Assembly (NCBI GenBank): GCA_029261435.1
Contig: JAJDBI010000039.1
Location: 1 to 5,623, forward strand
DNA length: 5,623 bases
Reading direction: 5' to 3'
DNA from: Nitrospinaceae bacterium
Lineage (GTDB): Bacteria > Nitrospinota > Nitrospinia > Nitrospinales > VA-1
Shown here: piece by piece, positions 1 to 5,514 of the stretch
Layout of the letters: the number at the start of each line of letters is the position of its first letter
Numbering within the stretch: the first letter of the stretch is position 1
Made by a program: the position numbers and the translations under genes
The notes under the pieces: generated by a model
What the model was told of the DNA's origin: nothing
Seen by the model: only the letters and a program-made list of their open reading frames with translations
Databases searched by the model: none

Positions 1-670
1 CTTCTTTTATTTGGTCCAGGTTCAGGTGCTTGACGGCGCCATTAATGTTTTTTTGCAAAGAATCCATCACTTTGCTGGCTACTTCTCCCGGAGTAGCACC
101 GCCTTTGCTTTTGCCAATGTCTTTCAATACGATGTCAGGAAGGTCTACGGACATGGCTTTACCTTGCAAGATCGCCGCGCTGACATTGGCTTTACCCTTA
201 AGGATGGATAGCTTTTCTATGATCAGCTTTTTGCCGCCAGCTTCACCAGGTTTTTTCTTTGAAGATCCTGTTCCCAGATAAGAATCCACATTTTTTTTAA
301 TTGCATCAATATTGCTTCCGCCAGAACTGTGCTCGTAGGTGATTCTGGGGCCGGAAATGGTTATGTCTTTAATGACAATGGTGTCTTCGGTAATTGTTTT
401 GATGTCCAAAGCCATGCTGATTTCATCAAACTCTACAGAGCTTTCAGTCTTAAAGCCTGAGGGGTTGGTCATTTTGAATCCACGTAGAGCTCCCTTGCCA
501 TCGGTGGCCGAAACTTTGGTTTCTTTCAAAGTGACTTTGGTCTGGGTGATTTCCGAGCCAAACTTTTCAACAGCAGCGGTGATAATCCCGTCAAGTGATG
601 AATATAAGAAGAATACTGCGATAGCCGCAACTACCAATAATCCACCGCCAATACCAATTATGCGCTTCAT
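1..670 (-). CDS. AsmA-like membrane-anchored envelope protein, partial (C-terminus outside window)
   Basis: Reading the minus strand from the ATG at 670-668 gives 223 open codons with no stop before the window edge, so the C-terminus is missing. The N-terminus has the short basic start MKR followed by a hydrophobic segment at about residues 4-23, which suggests a signal anchor. Then comes a region of alternating hydrophobic residues typical of AsmA-like/DUF748-type beta-rich proteins: a helix running into 'AAVEKFGSE', then 'GALRGFKMTNPSGF' at about 60-73, 'IVIKDITISGPRITYE' at about 98-113 and 'SNIDAIKKN' at about 119-127. A Lys/Gly/Ser-rich low-complexity linker at about 135-148 interrupts the repeats. 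A start codon with GAGG (complement of 679-682) eight bases upstream supports this start. AsmA-like proteins are envelope proteins linked to lipid transport or outer-membrane homeostasis. That role is inferred from the family and not shown here. The exact subfamily is uncertain. Confidence 0.8.
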   Translation of the reverse strand, partial: MKRIIGIGGGLLVVAAIAVFFLYSSLDGIITAAVEKFGSEITQTKVTLKETKVSATDGKGALRGFKMTNPSGFKTESSVEFDEISMALDIKTITEDTIVIKDITISGPRITYEHSSGGSNIDAIKKNVDSYLGTGSSKKKPGEAGGKKLIIEKLSILKGKANVSAAILQGKAMSVDLPDIVLKDIGKSKGGATPGEVASKVMDSLQKNINGAVKHLNLDQIKE

Positions 671-678
671 ATAACTAA

Positions 679-682
679 CCTC
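679..682 (-). promoter_or_regulatory. Ribosome binding site of the AsmA-like gene
   Basis: On the minus strand GAGG stands eight bases before the ATG at 670. This fixes the start of the AsmA-like gene, which otherwise could not be judged because its 3' end is outside the window. Confidence 0.6.
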
Positions 683-755
683 AATTTAGAGTTGACCGGG
701 ATTTCTCACTGGGCAATGATGATGCAAAAAATTTTGAGACCCAAAATTCTGCTAA

Positions 756-779
756 GTTTGGATTTTGCCATTTCCAAAC
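756..779. repeat. Inverted repeat, 7-bp arms, in divergent intergenic region
   Basis: GTTTGGA (756-762) and TCCAAAC (773-779) are perfect complements separated by 10 bases. The pair lies between the divergently transcribed AsmA-like and VTT genes and covers the possible -35 box at 765-770. It could be an operator for a dimeric regulator or a small RNA hairpin. No tract of T follows it, so it is not a clear terminator. Confidence 0.4.
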
Positions 780-791
780 CACAATTACAAT
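765..791 (+). promoter_or_regulatory. Possible sigma70-type promoter for the VTT-domain gene
   Basis: TTGCCA (765-770, five of six matches to the -35 consensus) and TACAAT (786-791, five of six to the -10 consensus) are spaced by 15 bases, which is shorter than the preferred 17. If used, the transcript would begin near 798 and carry a leader of about 135 bases that contains the CAGGCC inverted repeat. The short spacer keeps this call weak. Confidence 0.3.
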
Positions 792-833
792 GTAGAAGGA
801 ATTACAAGAGCGGTAAAAAATGGGTTTTTAGGG

Positions 834-847
834 CAGGCCTTGGCCTG
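834..847. repeat. Short perfect inverted repeat upstream of the VTT-domain gene
   Basis: CAGGCC (834-839) and GGCCTG (842-847) are exact complements around a two-base centre. TTTTT lies just before (with AGGG between) and AAAAA directly after. It is either an operator-like site or, if transcribed, a tight hairpin in the leader of the downstream gene. It is not followed by T residues on either strand in a terminator arrangement. Confidence 0.4.
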
Positions 848-931
848 AAAAATGTTAGAACCAAGGTTAATCAGGAAATCACATGAGACAGAAATCGGCT
901 CCTGCATAATTCCAGGGATTAAAAAATTACA

Positions 932-1612
932 ATGAACGATAAAAGCATAGGGCTGTGTGTGATTCTTCTAGGAGCAAGCCTGTTTTATTTTATTGGTCCT
1001 GGCGACTCTCTAAACCTTGAGTGGCTTAAAGATAACCAAGAGCCGCTGGAGACGTTCTATCAAGCCAACAGTTTGACAGTGATGGTTGGTTTTGTGGCGC
1101 TGTTTCTGGTGATCGGGTTATTTCTGCTTCCCGGTGCAACGCTTCTTAGTATCTTTTCAGGGGCAGTGTTTGGATTACCTCTGGGACCTTTGCTGGTGAG
1201 CCTGGGCTCGACTTTGGGAGCGGTGCTGGCTTTTTTTGTGGCAAGATACATTCTTAGGGACTGGGTGGAGGAAAGGTTTGGAGAAAGGCTGAATCCTATC
1301 CATGAAGGGCTGTGCGAAAATGATATTCATTTTATGCTGGTATTGAGGCTGGTTCCGCTTTTCCCGTTTTTTCTGGTAAATATCGCAATGGGAGTGAGCC
1401 CGATTTCGTGGAAAGTTTTTATGGTGGGAACACTGTTGGGGAAACTGCCTGCCACGTGGATTTATGCCAATGCCGGGAGTCGTATTGCCAGTCTCCAATC
1501 CATTTCTGAAATAACCTCTCCGGGTATGTTGGGGGCTTTGACACTTCTAGGTCTGCTGATTTTAACACCTGTGATCTATAAACAGATGCAAAAACCCCAA
1601 AAGACAGGCTGA
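932..1612 (+). CDS. TVP38/TMEM64 family (DedA/VTT domain) integral membrane protein
   Basis: This 226-residue polytopic inner-membrane protein has the normal length for the TVP38/TMEM64 group. Hydrophobic segments lie at about 5-22, 48-67, 69-105 (a long Gly-rich stretch), 133-152, 160-180 and 197-214. The VTT-domain signatures are visible in order: 'FLLPGATLLSIFSGAVFG' at 64-81, 'GSTLGAVLAFFVARYILRD' at 92-110, the conserved 'RLVPLFPF' at 139-146 with Arg and two Pro, and 'GTLLGKLPATWIYANAG' at 166-182. Members of this superfamily are tied to membrane homeostasis and lipid (for example undecaprenyl phosphate or phospholipid) translocation. The substrate of this protein cannot be read from sequence. 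The ATG at 932 is preceded by AGGGA at 914-918, a weak and rather distant Shine-Dalgarno. No earlier in-frame start looks better. It is divergent from the AsmA-like gene and is followed after 144 bases by the DUF4197 gene. Confidence 0.9.
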   Translation: MNDKSIGLCVILLGASLFYFIGPGDSLNLEWLKDNQEPLETFYQANSLTVMVGFVALFLVIGLFLLPGATLLSIFSGAVFGLPLGPLLVSLGSTLGAVLAFFVARYILRDWVEERFGERLNPIHEGLCENDIHFMLVLRLVPLFPFFLVNIAMGVSPISWKVFMVGTLLGKLPATWIYANAGSRIASLQSISEITSPGMLGALTLLGLLILTPVIYKQMQKPQKTG

Positions 1613-1671
1613 CAAGGGCTTGGTTCGTATTGCAAATCAGTTATAACCCCGCGTCAAGATCGAAAGTAGCG

Positions 1672-1700
1672 TTGAGTTGGAAATGACAGTTCGTTATGAT
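1672..1700 (+). promoter_or_regulatory. Sigma70-type promoter for the DUF4197 gene
   Basis: TTGAGT (1672-1677) and TATGAT (1695-1700) are separated by exactly 17 bases. They match the -35 and -10 consensus at four and five of six positions. Transcription would start near 1707, giving a leader of about 50 bases before the ATG at 1757. This suggests that the DUF4197 gene is not dependent on read-through from the membrane-protein gene. Confidence 0.55.
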
Positions 1701-1756
1701 GAAAGAAAGAGAACAGAATATTCAGAGGTTCACCCTGACAATGAGAGATAATATTC

Positions 1757-2494
1757 ATGAGATATAAATACGTTTTTGCACTATTTATTTTTATTTGTAG
1801 TCCCGGTATCAGCAACGCTCAATTTTTTGATAGTTTGTTGCAAAAGGGTGTGGACTCCTTGTCCCAGGACAAGTCACAAATTGGGGCGGGACTTTCTGAG
1901 GATTCCATCATCTCAGGACTCAAAGAAGCGCTGCAGGTAGGCGTAGGCAAAGCCGTTGATTATTCCTCCAAGGCAAATGGTTATCTGGAGAATCCGCAAA
2001 TAAAAATTCCCATGCCGGACAAAATTCAAAATGTGGCAGACATGCTCAAGAATATTGGTTTGCAAAAACCCGTTGATAATTTTGTTCTGAGTATGAATAG
2101 AGCGGCGGAGGCTGCATCGCCACAAGCCAAAGATATTTTATTGGACGCGGTCCAGAAAATGACATTTGACGATGCCAAAAAAGTTTTGGATGGTGGGGAT
2201 ACAGCGGCGACAGATTATTTAAGGGAAAAAACCTTCAATGATATTTCAGGAGCATTTAAACCCATTGTCAGCGATACGGTAAATCAGGTGGGGGTGACCT
2301 CTGCATACAAAGAGATGATGGGTAGGTTCCTGGACATACCCTTTGCTTCATCCCAGTCAGTGGATTTGGACAGTTATGTGACTGACAGAGCTGTATCCGG
2401 ATTGTTCGTGATGTTGGCGGAAGAAGAAAAAAATATCAGGACGAATCCCCAGGCAAGGGCTACCGACCTGTTAAAGCAGGTTTTTGGTAATTAA
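1757..2494 (+). CDS. Exported DUF4197 domain-containing protein
   Basis: The 245-residue product begins with a Sec signal peptide: basic MRYK, a hydrophobic core at about 5-15 and a cleavage site of the A-x-A type, SNA|Q, after residue 21. The mature protein is therefore expected in the periplasm. It matches the DUF4197 family over its full length. The hallmarks I recognise are 'GLKEALQVGVGKAVD' (54-68), 'NPQIKIPMPD' (79-88), 'MNRAAEAASPQAKDI' (113-127), 'DAKKVLDGGDTAATDYLR' (139-156) and, near the end, 'LDSYVTDRAVSGLF' (204-217) followed by 'EEEKNIRTNPQARATDLL' (222-239). The fold is expected to be largely helical. The family has no established biochemical function, so none is claimed. GAGAG at 1743-1747, nine bases before the ATG, is a modest Shine-Dalgarno, and the start is supported by the signal peptide. 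Gene length and ends are normal for the family. Confidence 0.93.
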   Translation: MRYKYVFALFIFICSPGISNAQFFDSLLQKGVDSLSQDKSQIGAGLSEDSIISGLKEALQVGVGKAVDYSSKANGYLENPQIKIPMPDKIQNVADMLKNIGLQKPVDNFVLSMNRAAEAASPQAKDILLDAVQKMTFDDAKKVLDGGDTAATDYLREKTFNDISGAFKPIVSDTVNQVGVTSAYKEMMGRFLDIPFASSQSVDLDSYVTDRAVSGLFVMLAEEEKNIRTNPQARATDLLKQVFGN

Positions 2495-2520
2495 ACATTA
2501 TGAGGTTGATACTCTATAAA
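2492..2520 (+). promoter_or_regulatory. Possible promoter upstream of the glycosyltransferase
   Basis: TATAAA (2515-2520) is a five-of-six -10 box. TAAACA (2492-2497) lies 17 bases upstream and matches four of six -35 positions. It overlaps the stop codon of the DUF4197 gene. A transcript would start near 2527, so the palindrome at 2530-2546 would sit at its very 5' end. Confidence 0.35.
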
Positions 2521-2529
2521 TTGACTGCT

Positions 2530-2546
2530 ACGGATTTAGAATCCGT
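2530..2546. repeat. Perfect palindrome resembling a tRNA-Leu anticodon arm
   Basis: ACGGATT (2530-2536) and AATCCGT (2540-2546) are perfect complements around TAG. Read as a tRNA anticodon arm it gives a five-pair stem ACGGA/TCCGT and a seven-base loop TTTAGAA, with the invariant U33, anticodon UAG (leucine) and purine 37. The flanking bases do not form the D arm, T arm or acceptor stem, so this is not a tRNA gene. It may be a hairpin at the 5' end of the next transcript, or a remnant of a tRNA-located attachment site. Confidence 0.55.
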
Positions 2547-2560
2547 TCATAGCTCTATTA

Positions 2561-4672
2561 TTGATAATTTTCACATCCACACCTATACTACCGACATATA
2601 ATTGGACTAGCGTAAATGGCTGCGTCCGTTCCTGGCAGTTTTTGAACTCCCGCGTTGGTTTTTACTTCCATCAATCACTCACACCCTCTAATTTGAATTC
2701 TGCACTGAACAACAAGAAGCTCCAGATATTATTCCTGATTTTTGCTTCACTTTTGATATTCCTCGGGCGGCAATTAGATAACGGTATCCAAAATTTCGAC
2801 GATGCCTATTACGCCCAGAAGGCAAAAGAAATCCTAGAGTCTGGCTCCTTATGGCTTATCACATACTCTGGTATTCCTGCGTTTGACAATCCACCCATGC
2901 CTTTCTGGTTAACGGCTTTGGCTTATAGCGTATTTGGAGTTTCCACTTATTCCGCAATTTTTCCTTCAGCCCTGTTTGGAACAGGAGTCATTCTCATTAC
3001 CTACCGATTGAGCTTGTTAATCTATAAAGATTACTGGATTGCTTTTGCCTCAGCTTTTGTTTTGCTTTTTCCAGGGTTATTTGTTGATGCTTCACGTAGG
3101 AGTATGGTTGATATTCCCCTGGCATTTTTTGTCGTGTTGGCATTTTACGCTTTTTTGAAAGCCCGGGACCAAAAGCCCTGGTATCTGATTTTCGGCTTGG
3201 CAACGGCTTGTGCCATACTGACTAAGAGTGTTCTTGGTCTTTTTCCTCTCACAATCATCGGCGCCTTTTTAATTTTCAGCCGACAATGGAGAGAGTTCAT
3301 TAATCCCTGGTTTGTATCGGGATGTATGATTGTTCTCCCGTTAGGATTCAGTTGGCATCTTGTCAACTGGCAACATTACGGGCAGGAGTTTATAGACATG
3401 CACTTTGGTTATTTACTTGGCAACCAGGGAAATCGCCATGCTGCTAATCCTTATTATTTTTTGGGTTATGCAAAAGACTTTTATAGGAATTACTGGCCCT
3501 GGCTCCCAATTACCCTGATAGGGCTGGTGCAATTTGGCAAACGTGGGTTTAGAGAAAAAGACAAGGTATCTTTATTTCTTTTCCTGTGGCCTGTGCTCAC
3601 CTTTTTGGTGATGAGTACAGCCAGAAATCAGGTGATACGTTATTTATTCATGATGTTTCCGGCTCTTGCCATTATCAATGCAAAAACAATTTCTGAATGG
3701 CTGGGTCCTGACAAAAAAAATCAAGCACTGGCCATAATGGTAGGAGTTATCGCCACAACCATCCTGTTCGTCAATACCACGTCATTTCGGGTTAAAGTCT
3801 CTCTGGATCAGCAATCTAAAGAAGTGCGGGAAATTGCACCAATAATAAATCTCAACACCTCGAAAAATCAGAGAATTGGTAACTATCGCCTCAACCCGTA
3901 TAGCCCAAGGCTAACGATGCTGTTTTATGCCAATCGTTTCATTGAGTTGGGTAAAACCAGTGTTCCCGAGAAGCTAATTGAGTCCCTGTCTTCAAATCCA
4001 GAAAAATTATGGTTAACCTCCCTTGGGGAATTCAGTAAATTGACAGGACAGTATCCAGATAAGATTTATTTGATTCATGCTAATAGCAAATACGCATTTT
4101 TCACTTCAATTGATAATCGAGAAAAAATCCGATACGATTTTTCTTCTCTGTCACCCACATTTATAATTGATCAAAAGGAATCTCGTTCTAGTATCTTTGA
4201 TAATTTGAAATACAAGGGAGGAGGATCTAACAATGCTGTACCTGCACAGGAATGTCAGGGAGCGATTAAACAATTTGGTTCGTTCGTCACCTCCTGGAGG
4301 ACAGAACCAAAGGCAAGTCCCTCATTTTGGGTGTTCCTGCCTCCGGTAATTTACTACCCACACACAAAGTTTCCTGCGGACCTTTCTCGCAATGTTGTAA
4401 CTGCCTGCGGTATTGACAAGGGGGTTTGGGGGGAAGGAAAGACTCACAATTTGCAATGCTCCGACCAGTTACATTCCTTCAAAAGATCTGTGGACACTTT
4501 GATGGCTGTTTCAGCTGTAATGCCTTACGAATACTCGCCTTCCCATTCTGTCTGGGATAAAATGGAGCAGGGTTGTAGCGATAATGGACTGTGCGAGTTT
4601 CAGCTCGAGAGCACCCGGTATGCGGTGATGGAGAGTTATTCAAAAGTTAAGGCCGCGTGCATTTTGAATTAG
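2561..4672 (+). CDS. GT39 (ArnT/PMT-like) membrane glycosyltransferase with extra Cys-rich C-terminal domain
   Basis: The product is up to 703 residues if read from the TTG at 2561. Residues about 52-405 form a polytopic PMT_2/ArnT-type domain with roughly eleven or twelve membrane segments. Recognisable signatures are the first periplasmic-loop acidic motif 'NFDDAYYAQKAKEILESG' (78-95), 'DNPPMPFWLTALAYSVFG' (109-126), 'ASRRSMVDIPLAFF' (177-190), 'GLATACAILTKSVLG' (212-226) and 'HFGYLLGNQGN' (281-291). Such enzymes transfer a sugar from a polyprenyl-phosphate donor to lipid A, a lipid or a protein on the periplasmic side. The acceptor here is unknown. Residues about 406-525 fit the usual soluble C-terminal part. 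Residues about 526-703 are extra, with Cys at 565, 616, 633, 672, 678 and 700, and I do not recognise them. The start is uncertain: there is no in-frame ATG before codon 113 (2897), and the only near starts are TTG at 2561, 2642 and 2693, none with a clear Shine-Dalgarno. The TTG at 2693, just before the first membrane helix, gives the most family-like N-terminus. Confidence 0.85.
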   Translation: MIIFTSTPILPTYNWTSVNGCVRSWQFLNSRVGFYFHQSLTPSNLNSALNNKKLQILFLIFASLLIFLGRQLDNGIQNFDDAYYAQKAKEILESGSLWLITYSGIPAFDNPPMPFWLTALAYSVFGVSTYSAIFPSALFGTGVILITYRLSLLIYKDYWIAFASAFVLLFPGLFVDASRRSMVDIPLAFFVVLAFYAFLKARDQKPWYLIFGLATACAILTKSVLGLFPLTIIGAFLIFSRQWREFINPWFVSGCMIVLPLGFSWHLVNWQHYGQEFIDMHFGYLLGNQGNRHAANPYYFLGYAKDFYRNYWPWLPITLIGLVQFGKRGFREKDKVSLFLFLWPVLTFLVMSTARNQVIRYLFMMFPALAIINAKTISEWLGPDKKNQALAIMVGVIATTILFVNTTSFRVKVSLDQQSKEVREIAPIINLNTSKNQRIGNYRLNPYSPRLTMLFYANRFIELGKTSVPEKLIESLSSNPEKLWLTSLGEFSKLTGQYPDKIYLIHANSKYAFFTSIDNREKIRYDFSSLSPTFIIDQKESRSSIFDNLKYKGGGSNNAVPAQECQGAIKQFGSFVTSWRTEPKASPSFWVFLPPVIYYPHTKFPADLSRNVVTACGIDKGVWGEGKTHNLQCSDQLHSFKRSVDTLMAVSAVMPYEYSPSHSVWDKMEQGCSDNGLCEFQLESTRYAVMESYSKVKAACILN

Positions 4673-4715
4673 TTTCGATAGGAAATCACAGTTTATTTCT
4701 TCAAAGCAAATCCCA

Positions 4716-4724
4716 TGCTATAAA
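4716..4724 (+). promoter_or_regulatory. Extended -10 promoter element for the Slp gene
   Basis: TGCTATAAA (4716-4724) has the TG of an extended -10 one base before a TATAAA box. No good -35 is visible at the right distance, which is common with extended -10 promoters. The transcript would start near 4731, only a few bases before the Shine-Dalgarno of the Slp gene. Confidence 0.45.
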
Positions 4725-4737
4725 CTTTAATTTTTAT

Positions 4738-4744
4738 AGGAGGG
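4738..4744 (+). promoter_or_regulatory. Strong ribosome binding site of the Slp gene
   Basis: AGGAGGG lies nine bases before the ATG at 4754 and is nearly a full complement of the 16S rRNA 3' end. It fixes the start of the lipoprotein gene and predicts efficient translation, in contrast to the glycosyltransferase just upstream. Confidence 0.8.
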
Positions 4745-4753
4745 CGTCGGTTT

Positions 4754-5281
4754 ATGTTCTGCAAGAATAAAGAATTTGTTACCGGGTTTCTTCTTGTTTT
4801 TATCTTCCTGGGTTGCGCCCACCCAGTATCCAGAGAAGTACGGGAAAAACTTGATCCAAATATTAAATTTGAATCCTTGATTGAGGACACAGGAACTTTT
4901 TTAGGAAAGCGCGTATTGTTTGGCGGAGTGATTGTTGTCACCCGTAATATTGAAGAAGGGACAGAAATTGAACTGGTGCATAAGAATCTCGATTCTGCAG
5001 GGAATCTAGAGATGGGAGATTATTCCGGAGGAAGATTTCTTTTTTTCAATAAAGGTTTCTTGGAACCAGAAATTTATTCATCGGGAAGAAAACTCATTGG
5101 TGTCGGAAAGGTGACAGGGCAAAAATTGGGGAAAGTTGGCGATTACCCTTACCGGTTTCCGATCATTGAAATTGAAGAATTGCATTTGTTGAACGATGTT
5201 GAGCAGTACCCCCCTTCCTACTGGGGTCCCTGGTTCAGGTCTAACTTATATTCTCCGTACGGACCTTATTATTACAGATGA
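4754..5281 (+). CDS. Slp-family outer-membrane lipoprotein
   Basis: The 175-residue product has a lipoprotein signal peptide: basic residues near K4-K6, a hydrophobic core at about 8-19 and a lipobox FLGC with the acylated Cys at 21. Residue 22 is Ala, so no inner-membrane retention signal (Asp at +2) is present and outer-membrane sorting is expected. The mature part matches the Slp family (starvation-inducible lipoprotein in Escherichia coli): a 'GTFLGKRVLFGGVIVVTRN' strand at 47-65, 'GDYSGGRFLFF' at 88-98, 'YSSGRKLIGVGKVTGQKLGKVG' starting at 108, and 'YPYRFPIIEIEELHLL' at 131-146. The C-terminal tail from about 152 is rich in Pro, Tyr and Trp (for example YWGPW, PYGPYYYR). The family role is not well defined. 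It is associated with stationary phase or stress in enterobacteria, which cannot be transferred here with certainty. It sits 81 bases after the glycosyltransferase with its own promoter-like element and converges with the downstream receptor gene. Confidence 0.9.
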   Translation: MFCKNKEFVTGFLLVFIFLGCAHPVSREVREKLDPNIKFESLIEDTGTFLGKRVLFGGVIVVTRNIEEGTEIELVHKNLDSAGNLEMGDYSGGRFLFFNKGFLEPEIYSSGRKLIGVGKVTGQKLGKVGDYPYRFPIIEIEELHLLNDVEQYPPSYWGPWFRSNLYSPYGPYYYR

Positions 5282-5413
5282 GTTATTTGGGTATTGTCTG
5301 GATGCAGAAAACAGCTTTTTTAACCTGAAGAAAGTTGTAAGAATTAGGCAAAATCCACATGTCAGCGATATTGAGATAAAATTCTAACTCTATATGTATC
5401 TGTAGTGGTACGC

Positions 5414-5439
5414 TAGGTAGGATTAGAATCCATTACCTA
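5414..5439. repeat. Imperfect palindrome in convergent intergenic region
   Basis: TAGGTA (5414-5419) pairs with TACCTA (5434-5439), and inside it GGATT (5420-5424) pairs with AATCC (5427-5431), leaving a two-base AT bulge. The hairpin lies between the 3' ends of the Slp and receptor genes, where a bidirectional terminator would be expected, but no T tract follows directly on either strand. Its core resembles that of the palindrome at 2530-2546. The remaining bases of 5282-5514 show nothing I can call. Confidence 0.4.
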
Positions 5440-5514
5440 CGAATTAGAAGTGTGAAATAAACGTTTTTAGGAAACTCTTGATTTCAGTCCGCTTTCTGAT
5501 AAAAAGAATCTTGG

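Noticed and set aside
11..674. Several plus-strand open frames opposite the AsmA-like gene
   Set aside because: They are antisense shadows. The minus-strand frame carries a membrane anchor, family motifs and a Shine-Dalgarno, and stays open for all 223 codons.
692..886. Plus-strand open frame of 64 codons in the divergent intergenic region
   Set aside because: No Shine-Dalgarno, no recognisable protein features, and it overlaps the inverted repeats and promoter candidate. It looks like chance.
883..909. Eight-codon leader peptide frame (MRQKSAPA) with AGGA upstream
   Set aside because: Too short to support as a gene, and it lacks a run of regulatory codons or an attenuator hairpin after it. 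Kept only as part of the intergenic observation.
2520..2600. A complete tRNA gene around the leucine anticodon-like arm
   Set aside because: No D arm, variable arm, T arm with TTCRA loop, or acceptor stem can be drawn on either side, on either strand.
5300..5320. AAAACAGCTTTTTT as terminator of the Slp gene
   Set aside because: The possible stem is only four A-T pairs, too weak for an intrinsic terminator.
5196..5387. Open frame overlapping the end of the Slp gene
   Set aside because: Overlaps the Slp gene in another frame, has no ribosome binding site, and its translation has no signal, motif or compositional sign of a protein.
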